Assembly: GCA_038501625.1 (NCBI GenBank) | Contig: JAZAYU010000013.1 | Coordinates: forward strand, 682,001 to 746,000 | Source of the DNA: Corbicula japonica | Taxonomy: Eukaryota > Mollusca > Bivalvia > Venerida > Cyrenidae | Reading direction: 5' to 3' | Length of the DNA: 64,000 nucleotides | The notes under the pieces: generated by a model | The model's database searches: none | Told to the model about the DNA's origin: nothing | Seen by the model: the letters and a program-made list of their open reading frames with translations, nothing else | Translations under genes and position numbers: made by a program | Shown: positions 34,126 through 45,447 of the stretch, piece by piece | Layout: every line of letters begins with the position of its first letter | How positions within the stretch are numbered: the first letter of the stretch is position 1

Positions 34126-34819
34126 AGCTATCACCCTATGAATTTTGAAGGCTGTGGGTCAAACGGTACTCCAGTTATTGAGCGGAAACGGTTTTCACTC
34201 TTCAGGCCCCTGTGACCTTGACCTTTGACCTACTGACCCCAAAATCAATAGGGTTCTTCTACTCTATAATGGCTATCAACCTATGAAGTTTGAAGTCCCT
34301 GGGTCAAAGGGTACTCAAGTTATGGAGCAGAAACGGTTTTCACTCTTCGGGCCCCTGTGACCTTGACCTTTGACCTACTGACATCAAAATCAATAGGGTT
34401 CTTCTACTCAATAAGGGCTGTCATCCTATGAAGTTTGAAGGCTCTGGGTCAAAGGGTACTCTAATTATTGAGCGGAAACGGTTTTCACTCTTCGGGCCCC
34501 TGTGACCTTGACCTTTGACATACTGACCCCAAAATCAGTAGTAACTCTATAAGGGCTATCACCCTATGAAGTTTGAAGGCTCTGGGTCAAAGGGTACTCA
34601 AATTATTGAGCGGAAACGGTTTTCACTCTTTGGGTCACTGTGACCTTGACCTTTGACCTACTGACCCCAAAATCAATAGGGTTCTTCTACTCAATAAGGG
34701 CTGTCATCCTATGAAGTTTGAAGGCTCTGGGTCAAAGGGTACTCGAGTTATTGAGCGGAAACGAAGTGTGACAGACGGACAGGGCAAAAACAATGTCTCC
34801 CCCAGAGGGGGGGAGACAT

Positions 34820-35010
34820 AAATATGATTGTACGAGTTATGGACCTTATAATATATGAATACGGTGATCTTTATGAATGATGTGGGTGATGATAACGAAC
34901 ATATATTTGAAGGTTGAATTAAGAAATATAAAAGTTATAGTAAAAAAAATAGGGATGTGACTGGTTATGGATTTTGTAACTGGTTAACTTGTAACTGATA
35001 GGTTAACCAG
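34820..35010. other. No recognisable feature
   Basis: AT-rich; the words GTAACTGGTTAAC and GGTTAACCAGTTAACC form a small palindrome next to the MITE insertion site. Confidence 0.3.
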
Positions 35011-35252
35011 TTAACCCTTTCCTGTATAGATACGCATTTTTACGCATGTGCGACCAGTGTAGATCCAGATCAGCCGGCACATCCGTGCCGTCTGATCAGG
35101 ATCTGCACTGGTCTAATTTTGGTCAGAAATAAGTTAATGAATCTAAAAGCGAACAGTTTAGATCCTGATCAGACGGCACGGATGAGCCGGCTGATCTGGA
35201 TCTAAACTGTTCGCCCTAGCAATTAAGGTGTGTCTATACAGGAAAGGGTTAA
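35011..35252. mobile_element. piggyBac-like MITE copy 6
   Basis: TTAACCCTTTCCTGTATAGA to ACAGGAAAGGGTTAA with perfect TTAA at both ends. It shows the consensus palindromes clearly: GATCAGCCGGCACATCCGTG and its mirror, CACGGATGAGCCGGCTGATC. Confidence 0.85.
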
Positions 35253-35421
35253 CAGAAAGAACAATTCAAACTTTCCATGATTAATATGAACCTAGTAATA
35301 ACATCGAAACCCTCTTGGTACTCATTTTCATAAACTGTTGTAATGTATTGTTTGAAGTCTTCGATAAATATTTACAACTGTTATGCCGTTTTTGGTAATT
35401 CACTTTGGTTTTGCATTATTC

Positions 35422-37005
35422 AACTAGAAATGTGTCCATAGGACACGGATGCCCCCGCTATGCATGTTTGTCATGGTGAACATTTATACCAAGTTATTTG
35501 AAAATGCAATAAGTAATAACAAACTCACAGCACAGACAAGAAAATTCTGGTTTTAGTAATAGTGACCTTGACCTTGGACCTACAGGCATGGGAATTGTAC
35601 ACAACACAACGCCTTGTCATAGTGAACATTTGTGCCAAATTATTTTGAAATCACTCTGTTAATAACCAAGTTATAGCCAGTACAAGAAATTTATATTTTT
35701 TGTAACAGTGACCTTGACCTTGGACCTACAGGCATGGGTATTGTACACAACACATCGTCTTAATATAATGAACATTTATACCAAGTTAGTTTAAAATCCA
35801 ATAAGAAATAACAAAGTAACAGAGCAGACAAGATTTTTATAACAAAATTCTATTTTTAGTAACAGTGACCTTGACCTCTGACCTTAAGGCATGGGTGTTG
35901 TACACGACACACCACCTTGTCATGGTACACATTTGTGCCAAGTTATTTTAAAATCCCTCCATTCATAAGGAAGTTACAGCCCGGACAAGAAAATTCTATT
36001 TTTAGTAACAGTGACCTTGACCTTGGACCTACAGGCATGGGTATTGTACGCGACACACCGTCTTGATATGGTGAACATTTATACCAAGTTATTTTAAAAT
36101 CCAATACGAAATAACAAAGTTACAGAGCAGACACGATTTTTCCAACAAAATTCTATTTTTGGTAACAGTGACCTTGACCTTGGACCTACAGGCATGGTGG
36201 GTGTTGTACGCGACAATCCGCCTTGTCATGGTGAACATTTGTGCCAAGTTATTTTGAAATCCCTCCATTCATAAGAAAGTTACAGCCCGGACAAAAAAAT
36301 TCTATTTTTAGTAACAGTGACCTTGACCTTGGACCTACAGGCATGGGTATTGTACGCGACACACCGTCTTGATATGGTGAACATTTATACCAAGTTATTT
36401 TAAAATCCAATACGAAATAACAAAGTTACAGAGCAGACACGATTTTTCCAACAAAATTCTATTTTTAGTAACAGTGACCTTGACCTTGGACCTACAGGCA
36501 TGGGTGTTGTACGCGACACACCACCTTGTCATGGTGAACATTTGTGCCAAGTTATTTTGAAATCCCTCCATTCGTAAGGAAGTTACAGCCCGGACAAGAA
36601 AATTCTATTTTTAGTAACAGTGACCTTGACCATGGACCTACAGGCATAGGTATTGTACGCGACACACCGTCTTGATATGGTGAACATTCATACCAAGTTA
36701 TTTTGAAATCCAATAAGAAATAACAAAGTTACAGAGCGGACACGATTTTTCCATCAAAAATTCTATTTTTAGTAACAGTGACCTTGACCTTGGACCTACA
36801 GGCACGGGTATTGTACGCGACACACCGTCTTGATATGGTGAACATTTATACCAAGTTATTTTAAAATCCAATAAGAAATAACAAAGTTACAGAGCGGACA
36901 CGATTTTCGAACATACACACTGACACACACACTGACACACACACCCACCCACACACAGCCAGAGTGAACACTATATGCCCTACCGCCATTACATGGCGGG
37001 GGCAT
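35422..37005 (+). mobile_element. HINE-like element, family C copy 2 (complete)
   Basis: AACTAGAA, palindrome GTGTCCATAGGACAC, word ATGCCCCCGC. About ten units alternate at about 149 and 157 bp, forming a roughly 306-bp higher-order dimer (GTAACAG at 36005, 36162, 36311, 36468). A CACACTGACACA tract and the 3' hairpin CCGCCAT-tac-ATGGCGG ending GGGGGCATA complete it. It supplies the end that copy 1 at 15193 lacks. Confidence 0.8.
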
Positions 37006-37043
37006 AAAAAAAATTCTACACACTAGAAACAAGAACTATCTTT

Positions 37044-39091
37044 AACTAGAAATGTGTCCAAAGGACACGGATGCCCCCGCTATGGGTTTTTCATAAAGCT
37101 CCCAGCAGTAGTGTAGGACAAGTTGTGTTCACGAGATATATTCCTATTACAAGAAAATTCTACTTTTAGTAACAGTGACCTTGACCTTCGATCTACAGGC
37201 ATGGGTTTTGTGCGGACACACCACCCTGTCATGGTGAACATTTGTGCCAAGTTATTTTGAAATCCCTCCATTCATAACAAAGTTACAGCCTGGAGAAGAA
37301 AATTCTATTTTTAGTAACATTGACCTTGACCTTGGACCTACAGGCTTGGGAATGTATGTGACACACAGTCTTAATATGGTGATCAATTAAACCAAGTTAT
37401 TTAAAAATCCAATAACAAATAACAAAGTTACAGAGCCGACACAATTTTGCAAGAAATTTCTATTTTTAGTAACAGTGACCTTGACCTTGGACCTACAGGC
37501 ATGGGTGTTGTATGCGACACACCATCTTGTCTTGGTGAACATTTGTGCCAAGTTATTTTGAAATCCCTCCATTCATAACAAAGTTAAGGGCCAAGTGTAT
37601 ATTTTGCTTAACACAAAATGTAAGTGAAGAAGGGGCATAATTTGAAAAAATATTGGAAGCAGGGTTATGGGTCTTGTTGGTTATGATGTAGATTTTGATG
37701 GTGAAAATATATTTCAAGTTTCAAGGCAATATCTCAAGTAGTTTTAAAGTTATGGGCAAAATGCATATTTTGCTTAACACAAAATATAAGAATAAAACTA
37801 ATGTAAATGAAATTATCAAAGGGCCATAACTTTTGAACAGAACATGTAAGAGCAAAACCCCACCTTTATGCACAACAACATATCAGGCCAAGCATTGTGG
37901 TAAAGTTTCATTAAATTCCCACCAGTAGTGTAGGAGGAGTTGCGTTCACAAGATATATTCCTATTAAAACTAATGTAAATGGAAGTATCAAAGGGCCATA
38001 ACTTCTGAACGGAACATGTAAGAGCAAAACCCCACCTTAATGCACAACTACATATCAAGCCAAGCATTGTGGTAAAGTTTCATTAAATTCCCACCAGTAG
38101 TGTAGGAGGAGTTGCGTTCACGAGATATATTCCTATTAAAACTAATGTAAATGGAAGTATCAAAGGGCCATAACTTCTGAACGGAACATAAAAGAGCGAA
38201 ACCCCACCTTCATGCACAACTACATATCAAGCCAAGCATTGTGGTAAAGTTTCATTAAATTCCCACCAGTAGTGTAGGAGGAGTTGCGTTCACGAGATAT
38301 ATTCCTATTAAAACTAATGTAAATGGAAGTATCAAAGGGCCATAACTTCTGAACGGAACATGTAAGAGCGAAACCCCACCTTCATGCACAACTACATATC
38401 AAGCCAAGCATTGTGGTAAAGTTTCATTAAATTCCCACCAGTAGTTTAGGAGAAGTTGCGTTCACAAGATATATTCCTATTAAAACTAATGTAAATGGAA
38501 GTATCAAAGGGCCATAACTTCTGAACGGAACATGTAAGAGCGAAACCCCACCTTCATGCACAACTACATATCAAGCCAAGCATTGTGGTAAAGTTTCATT
38601 AAATTCCCACCAGTAGTTTAGGAGAAGTTGCGTTCACAAGATATATTCCTATTAAAACTAATGTAAATGGAAGTATCAAAGGGCCATAACTTCTGAACGG
38701 AACATGTAAGAGCAAAACCCCACCTTCATGCACAACTACATATCAAGCCAAGCATTGTGGTAAAGTTTCATTAAATTCCCACCAGTAGTTTAGGAGGAGT
38801 TGCGTTCACAAGAATATCGGACGGACGGACGGACGGACGGACGTCCTGACAAATTGGTACTTAAGTGGCTATCCTTTTGTTCTTCCCATTGTTCTTTTTA
38901 GCCACATAAACCGAAATAGCCACATAAACCCATTATGGAATGAATGACATCAAAGAAAATGTACAGTTACCTATTGTCCCTATAGCCACCTAAGTACCAA
39001 TTTATCCGGTCGGACAGACGGACGCACGGACGGAAGGACAGACGGACAGGAGCAACTCTTAATGCCCATCGCCATTTCATGGCGGGGGCAT
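37044..39091 (+). mobile_element. HINE-like element, family C/H chimera with 172-bp units
   Basis: Same start as family C (AACTAGAAATGTGTCC, GGACAC, ATGCCCCCGC) and three family C units to about 37590. It then switches to six nearly identical 172-bp units (CTATTAAAAC at 37961, 38133 and 38305; GGGCCATAACTTCTGAACGG). A long GGACGGACGG linker with a foldback insert precedes the 3' hairpin GCCATTTCATGGC ending GGGGGCATA. Confidence 0.75.
38843..39015. mobile_element. Nested foldback insert 2 in a GGACGGACG linker
   Basis: Arms AAATTGGTACTTAAGTGGCTAT and ATAGCCACCTAAGTACCAATTT, extended outward by GTCC and GGAC. Two further internal copies of AGCCACATAAAC and the core ATGGAATGAATG are present. 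It is homologous to the insert at 28753 in its core, but the outer arms are different. Confidence 0.75.
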
Positions 39092-39431
39092 AAAAAAAGA
39101 TAAACGGCATTGATGGAAAAAGATTTATATATACATGTATATAAGAATGAAAGAAATATAGAGAGGCGAAGCAGACACAGTTTAGTTGTTTTAATTTACT
39201 TGTTATAGCTGTTGACGAACCCTTCCTGCCTTCTTAGTATGACCTAGAGAATAAGCAACCGAATCATGACAACTAATAAATTCATCGAAAGTGTCTTTCA
39301 AAAAAGTTTCAATAAAATACCTCTTGTAGAGATAGAACTGAAGATGAATATATGTTCTTGAAATTTAATAAATATAAATAATAACAGCTTGTTACAAGAG
39401 CGATATCTACCAACTTTTACGTAAATTAACT
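39092..39431. other. No recognisable feature
   Basis: AT-rich unique-looking sequence; no reading frame or repeat shared with the rest of the window. Confidence 0.3.
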
Positions 39432-39880
39432 TTAAAAAAGTGTCCCTCCTGAGTTTTGAACCCGAGGCCTCCGCTTGCGAGGCTAGAGAGTTATCCACTA
39501 CAATACAGAGAACTTGCATTTCGGACTTGAAATTAACAATGGGTATCAAAGAAACTAGAAAGGAAACCGTAAGAACTAGAAATATCTGCACTTCTCTTTC
39601 GTTTTACACTGTGCATTGTATGCCTGTGTTTACCTGACACCCAAGAATATTCCATATAATATTGTATTTAAGCTATCAATATTGACTTAACTGGTCATTT
39701 AAATCGTAAATATGTTTCTCTCCAATACAATTAATGCTTTTAAAAACGAAAATGCTCGAACATGTAAGTGCCAGGTAAATACTTACACAAAATATAGAAA
39801 TTGTTACGGTAATTGAAAACAACACCCACCAACAACAAATCGAAATAATCTATTTGATTTTCCCACTGCATAATAATAAA
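39432..39880 (-). repeat. Dispersed repeat with reversed tRNA-like head, copy 2
   Basis: The minus strand reads TAGTGGATAACTCTC, GCCTCGCAAGCGGAGGC and GGGTTCAAAACTC, close to tRNA A-box, anticodon-arm and B-box text. The body to the right is shared with 22958-23385. The tRNA-like part lies at the left edge and is transcribed away from the body. Confidence 0.6.
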
Positions 39881-40079
39881 AATCCCACTAGATACCTCTA
39901 CACCCTGCTAGATGCCTCTCTGGTGTAAATAGCTACCAATCGGAATAGTTTATTTCATTTTCCCGCTGCATAATTATAGAATATGAGTATTATTTACAAC
40001 ATTTCATTTGTCGAAAAACTAGGTCAAAAGTGAGCTTAGACAGCTAACCCCGAAAAATAGCACTTGAATCAACTGAGCC

Positions 40080-40290
40080 TTCACCTTATGCTGCCAAAAA
40101 CCGATGGATCAAGCCTTCACATGATATGTGACAAGCAACATAAGTGATTTAAGCATCCTGGTCATATGACCAGCAGCATAAGTAATTTAAGCTTTTAGGT
40201 CATATGACCAGCAACATAAGTGATTAAAGTCTTCACATTATGTGACAAACAATATAAGTGATTCAACCCTTATATCATGTGACCAAAAAC
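40080..40290. repeat. Degenerate minisatellite (CATATGACCAGCAACATAAG)
   Basis: Four or five loose repeats of about 40 bases containing GACCAGCAACATAAGTGATT and CATATGACC or its variants. Array edges are vague. Confidence 0.55.
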
Positions 40291-40342
40291 GGAATGTTTC
40301 TCTTTAACAACAACATTAAGAGAACTTCACCAGAAGTTCATT

Positions 40343-40863
40343 TAATCATTTAAATCAAAGGACTGGAGGTACTGATGGGTCGGCCATCAAAACACAATTG
40401 AAAAGCGATGGATCTTTGGCAAAGAGTTTGTGTTTGATTAAGTTGGACCAGAAACAAACTTTCGCCTCAAGGACGGGGACCAATTTACTTTATGACCTCT
40501 GAGACATAGATATTCGACCCCAAAACAATTAAGGTCCAATTAACAGGTCAAGGCAAATACTGTTATCAAGTTTGCAGACGCAGTGACATGGAGAGCAAAC
40601 CTGGTGGAAGGACAATATGTCTAAAGATATAATTAGAATATAACTGGACTTCTTTGACGATAATATGAAATAAGACAATGCCTCTCTCGGAACTGACCAA
40701 TCGAAATTAAGTGAAGGATATCATACTACATAGGTCATATGGTCAACAGTGAAACAAAGCTGGTCACAGTCCTCAGACATCCTGCGAGCAGTTGTTTGCA
40801 AGCACAGTATCAATAGACAGCACCTAAAATTCTGAGTTGTGATACGGTGACACATATGACAGA
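40343..40863. other. Spacer; left 50 bases resemble the 25244 element
   Basis: ATCAAAGGACTGGAGGTACTGATGGGT matches the start of the element at 25244 with several changes. The remainder up to the family B element at 40864 has no recognisable content. Confidence 0.35.
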
Positions 40864-41408
40864 ACTAGATGGGTTTTCAGATGAACTCTTGTGTCGCCCT
40901 CTGGTACAATGTCGGAAATAATGCAAGTTCAAAAAGGGTCATAACTCAACCAAAGGTGACCTTGACCTTAAGAATTTGGCATCATCATGAATGTGTTGTC
41001 ATAAGAAAAGTTATAGTCAACGTTGAGTTTTCATGTCAAAATCAAAGTACAAAAAGGGGCATAACTCCATCAAATGTGACCTTGACCTAAAGAATTTGGC
41101 ATCATCATGAGTCTATTGTCATAAGCAATATAATTTGAAAGTTTCATGGAGAAGAAATGGCAAAGTTATAGCCAACGTTAAGTTTTCGTGACGGACGGAC
41201 GCTCCCACAGATGGGCATTTGTTGGGTATTTCTTTTGTTTAAAACTACCCAACAAGCGAAAAACTACCCAATAACAGACTAACGGAATGAATGGAAAGTT
41301 CTCACAGATGGGCATTTGTTGGGTAACAAGTGCCATCGGTGGGCCCGGATGGACCGAAGGACAAAGCGATCCCTATGAATTGCCATTTCTTCAAAAAGGG
41401 CGACACAA
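40864..41408 (+). mobile_element. HINE-like element, family B copy 2 (short)
   Basis: AACTAGATGG, imperfect palindrome (GGTTTTCAGATGAACTC), word TTGTGTCGCCCT, only two internal units, a GACGGACGGACG linker split by a foldback insert, and the family B 3' end GGGCGACACAAAA. Confidence 0.75.
41201..41350. mobile_element. Nested foldback insert 3 in a GGACGGACG linker
   Basis: Left CCCACAGATGGGCATTTGTT pairs with right AACAAGTGCCATCGGTGGG. Internal words ACTACCCAACAAG and ACTACCCAATAAC replace the AGCCACATAA words of inserts 1 and 2, while the core AACGGAATGAATGG is kept. The left arm also recurs in direct orientation at 41303-41325. Confidence 0.7.
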
Positions 41409-42016
41409 AAAGTAGCTAAGCTTGTCATTGTCTTTGAATATTCAAACTTGAAATCAACAAACAGTATTGGGTCACATGATTTAAAATAAAACTACAAGTG
41501 ACACTATGGTTTTTTTCCAATAGTTTTATTATTCAGCAAATAATGTTCAAACAAACAATTACACTGATGCTTTTTTGTCAACTGATGCTTTTTCAATGTG
41601 GTGCACATTCTAACGTTTTGTTATATTTATTATAAATTGTCTCATTTTCGAACCCACTATTTGTATCGACATTTGTGATTTTTTTATTCTTGTCCGTTAC
41701 AAAAGCAGCATGTTCCATTGCAGGAATTAGTGGCAATATAAAGGCTGTATGCTCCCTCAGACAGTCATAGACAGAATTGTCAAACTGGTCTCCTCACAGC
41801 ATTCCATGTGAAGCTGTTATCCTGAAATATTAATTTCAACAAATTACCTATTTATATTGAAGTTCAAGCATAATGGTCTGTGCTTTTTAAAATTTATTTG
41901 TCGAAGTTAGAAGCTGATAAATACATGTATTTGACAATAAATTAGTTTTGTCCAATAATATTAATTTTCTTGCCCTGGCAATACTACATTTATCCTGACT
42001 CTTGACATGGTATCCC
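41409..42016. other. No recognisable feature
   Basis: AT-rich spacer without repeats or convincing frames. Confidence 0.3.
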
Positions 42017-42080
42017 TTGGGTTCTCATTTTTGTTCATTGGTTGTGGTGTATGTTTTGAAACTGACCATATTTTTCTCAT
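42017..42080. repeat. Short dispersed repeat, copy 1
   Basis: GGGTTCTCATTTTTGTTCATTG and TTTTGAAACTGA recur at 46172-46240 in the same orientation. The 46172 copy is preceded by GGCGGTAACCACTA, a reversed tRNA-like A-box word, so it may be a fragment of the repeat family at 22958 and 39432. Confidence 0.45.
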
Positions 42081-42321
42081 TTCTTATGATGAACCTTAAC
42101 TCCTTGGAATTGCCTTAATCATATAGACATTTGACCCAGGAAATAACCTTTTGACTTTTGAAAATTAAAAAAAAATAAAAAATCATTCTGACCCTTGCGA
42201 TTTTACCTGAAGTGTCTTCGTTTTCCTTAAATTAAGGGTATTTTGGTTATTAATTTCCAGAATCCACTAAAAAGTTACACTTATGTCTCCCTGGGAGCTA
42301 TGTCAGATTATAAAATTCAAG

Positions 42322-42550
42322 AACAAGAGGGGGAAAAAACCCATCTCGACATAAGAACTTGGAGTCATGATGAGTGTGTTGTCATGAGCAATATAATTTG
42401 AAAGTTTGATGTAGAAATATTAAGAAAAGGCAAAGTTATAGTCAACATTAAGTTTTTCTGTTAAAATAAAAGTACAGAAAGGGATTAACTCCATCAAATG
42501 TGACCTTGACCTGAAAATTTACATCACCTCAAGCATGTTGTCACAAACAA
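42322..42550 (+). mobile_element. Family B-like HINE fragment
   Basis: AACAAGAGGGGG start followed by one and a half family B units (GAGCAATATAATTTGAAAGT; ACTCCATCAAATGTGACCTT). No 3' end remains. Confidence 0.5.
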
Positions 42551-42552
42551 TA

Positions 42553-42733
42553 TAATTCTGGTGACTGATCTGGATTGATTGGAATCTACACTGTTTGCAT
42601 ATTTATAAGAAATAGCCTCGTGAATCTTATTATGAACCATGTAGATCCTATTAAGACTGCACAGATATGCCTGCTGATCTGGATATACACTGGTCACTCA
42701 TGTCATGTATTCATGGAAGAAAGGGTCAAAAAC
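42553..42733. mobile_element. Degenerate piggyBac-like MITE
   Basis: ACTGATCTGGATTGATTGG, AAGAAATAGCCTCGTGAATC and CTGATCTGGATATACACTGG are in MITE order, ending GAAAGGGTCAA; the left terminus is lost. Confidence 0.45.
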
Positions 42734-43287
42734 AACACAGTAAATTGTTTATAGGTTGATTATTTTTCTTGTGAACTGAGGTCTTACAAGTCTTCACATA
42801 CATACAAACACAATTTTATGTTTTCTAGTTGCACGATACAAATACCAACATTTACAGATAGATTAAGTGTCTCTCTATCATACAGTCATGCAGCTCTAAT
42901 ACATGGAAGTAAAAAAATGCAAACCTTGTCTCCATTTTTTACAGTAACATTCATATTCTGCTCCCTAGTTTTCTACCAATTTTGCAAACATTTCAAGTCC
43001 ACAGCTTTTACTAGACTGATGGTACACATGGCTGAAAATAATAAATGTTGTATTTTAAATCATAACAAATAACCCAAGTCAATTTCACTGTACTTTTTGT
43101 TGCTTATGAATATGTACATAAACAGCTGTTGCAGTTAAACAGTTAACAGATTACACTGTTGTCATAATTTGTTTTTAAGGTAATTTTTTTTATAAATATC
43201 ACACAAAAGAGGTTTTTCTGATGTAAGCTTTGTGCCATCTTCAATTCCTATAGGCTCCTACACAATTTATCCCATGAAATCTTTTCG

Positions 43288-43519
43288 TCCATGTACATGT
43301 ATATGCCTTTGTGGCATGGGTGATCAGTGTAGATCTAGATCAGCCGACACATCCATACTATACTGCCTGATTAGGATCTAAACTGTTAGCTTTTTTTATT
43401 CAATAGGTTATTTCTGACCACAATGTGACCAGTGCAGATCCAGATCACATCTGCCATCTGATCTGTATCTCTACACTGGTTGCACAGGCATGAAAATGTG
43501 TACAGTAGTAAAGGGTTAA
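43288..43519. mobile_element. piggyBac-like MITE, diverged copy
   Basis: Internal text GATCAGCCGACACATCCATA and TTCAATAGGTTATTTCTGAC; right end AGTAAAGGGTTAA. The left terminus is altered. Confidence 0.55.
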
Positions 43520-43555
43520 TTATTACAATAACACACTTGCATTTTGATACTCCAT

Positions 43556-43800
43556 TTTACTCGTAGGATACACCTTTAACACATGACCATCTATTGTAGA
43601 TCTAGGTGCTGACACATCTGCTTCCAATTAAAAGAGCTTTAGTTTAAATGTATCTAATGAACAGAGTAGATACAGATCAGACCACAAAAATGTCTGATGT
43701 GCAAGCTGATCTGGAGCTACATCTGTGCTATCTCTATCTGATCTGGATTTACAATGGTTGCCCATGTGGTGAAATGGCGTGTAAATGGAGTAAAGGGTCA
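43556..43800. mobile_element. Degenerate piggyBac-like MITE
   Basis: GGATACACCTTTAACACATG at the left, GATCTGGATTTACAATGGTT near the right, ending GGAGTAAAGGGTCAA. It is strongly diverged. Confidence 0.45.
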
Positions 43801-43967
43801 AGTTATTTACCGAGAAAACAGAAACAGCATTGGATTTTTGAGACATATTCATACGAGATTACCCTATTAATAAATGAATAAGCAACCACAAGAACACATC
43901 GTGTTTGTGCAAGGTGGCCCACAGATGAATATTATATAATGTAATTATTCAAGTGAATTCATGTTGG

Positions 43968-44056
43968 CCATGTTATTGAGCCAAGGGTAGTCATATATGC
44001 CTGAGTCAGAAGGTCGAGGGTATATATGACAGCCCGAGGCCCAATAACATGGTCAA
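43968..44056. repeat. 89-bp inverted repeat
   Basis: GGCCATGTTATTGAGCC at the left pairs with GGCCCAATAACATGGTC at the right; the centre also contains TCATATATGCC and GGTATATATGA arms. Probably a small foldback element. Confidence 0.6.
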
Positions 44057-44331
44057 TAGGAATATACTTGAGTGATAATTTTTTTAATTAACAGAATAAA
44101 AACATCAAATTCATATGAAGACTAAAAGTTCTGGGCCAATACACGGGTTCTGAGCAAATATTGTAATTGCTGGGCCATCATAAAATAGTTAAGTATGAAT
44201 GTGATATACAATGTAGTGTCTGTCAGGATTATGGCATGATCAGGTCAGGTGATGACATGCCTCGAGATTTCGCTACACTGCAGTCATGTAAAAAGGACAA
44301 AGTATGGAATACCTGTACTGTATATTCATAC

Positions 44332-44519
44332 AGGGCTCTCACTAGAGAGAGACTTGAAGGAAGTAGTCCCATCAAAAGTGACCAGACTTCTCTCTTCGTT
44401 TAACTTTGGGAGAAGTCTTTTTGTATTTAATATATAGGGAAAGAATGCCTTTGACTGCAAACTTCTCCATAATTCAGTAAATTATGACAAAACTTCTCCC
44501 TGATAGGTGAGAGCCCTGT
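44332..44519. mobile_element. Foldback element with CAGGGCTCTCAC ends
   Basis: ACAGGGCTCTCACTA and TAGGTGAGAGCCCTGT form terminal inverted repeats around about 160 bases with an AAACTTCTCCC-type interior. No target duplication is evident. Confidence 0.6.
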
Positions 44520-45345
44520 TAATAGTCAACTAATAAAATTAAATATACCATTAGCCTTCTTCCTCTGCTCTTCCAATTCCATGCTTTTGAACCAGAGATG
44601 TCACATTTCTTTCATTTGATTATAACACTGAAATACATATTTAACAAACACAAAATTATAACAATTATTTTGATCTTTGCTCAAATTACAAATATTCTTT
44701 ATAATAAAACATTGTAGACCAGCATATACTTGTTTCAGGTATTAGTTGCTTTGGTATATTGTCCATGAATTTCAGAGTTCTCATGCAAATGGTTTTTCTT
44801 TTGTTTTAGTATGTGCTTGGTAATTAGAACAGGAATTAGACTAAATTGAGCTTGTAAACATTTACTACATCCATAGCTAAATACATTTATTTACTAAAAT
44901 CTAGGTGGCAATAAGTATTTCCCCCAAAATTCATTTTTTGAAATTTTAGCATGTTTTCATTTGCAATGTTTGCGACCTCTTAATTTGAGTTATACATAAA
45001 ATGGGTGATGTAAATGTTTCTCTTGTGGAAATCCCAGTAAGATGTTTGTAAATGGTTACAGATCTCACCCATTCAGTACGGATAACAGATTTGGGGAAAG
45101 TTTTAAACTTTATTTTAATGCCACATGAGATCAAACTGTTCAATACTGAATTTACATTATTTGCATTAGGTATTTGAGGTAATGAGGTAATAATTAACAT
45201 TGTTCTGTAGAAAATTTCTAATTTATGAAGTGATTCATTTACAATATCATATCAGCATAGTAATTACTGTTGCACTGTTGAAACAGAACACAGAATAAAT
45301 AACATCAAAGTGCTTTAAGTCCATTCATACTGTATTTTTGGGCCC
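44520..45345. other. No recognisable feature
   Basis: AT-rich; no repeat or credible coding sequence seen on either strand. Confidence 0.3.
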
Positions 45346-45351
45346 AGAGCA

Positions 45352-45447
45352 TGAACCTTGTGGGTAGTAGTCGCCCCCACCTAAACCAGTCTGGCTAAAC
45401 CTTGTGGGTAGTACTAGTTGTCCCCCTACCTAAACCAGTCTGGCTGC
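45352..45447. repeat. Tandem duplication of about 45 bp
   Basis: AACCTTGTGGGTAGTA and CACCTAAACCAGTCTGGCT occur twice in a row with small differences. Confidence 0.75.

Larger units (their letters stand above)
32761..34819 (+). mobile_element. HINE-like element, family G, 145-bp units, hAT insertion inside
   Basis: AACTAGATG, palindrome TTTTTTGTGAAAAA, word GCATGTCTCCCC, then C-rich text. About eight 145-bp units follow (CCCCTGTGACCTTGACCTTT; CAATAGGGTTCTTCTACTC; GCGGAAACGGTTTTCACTC). The 3' hairpin TGTCTCCCCC-aga-GGGGGGAGACA closes it. The array is interrupted at 33336-34125 by an hAT element. Confidence 0.75.

Noticed and set aside
39440..39500. A functional tRNA gene on the minus strand
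   Set aside because: A- and B-box-like words are present, but acceptor-stem pairing is not evident and the sequence is part of a dispersed repeat.
39298..39637. Frames of 97 and 65 codons on opposite strands
   Set aside because: They overlap each other and the dispersed repeat; no conserved motif.
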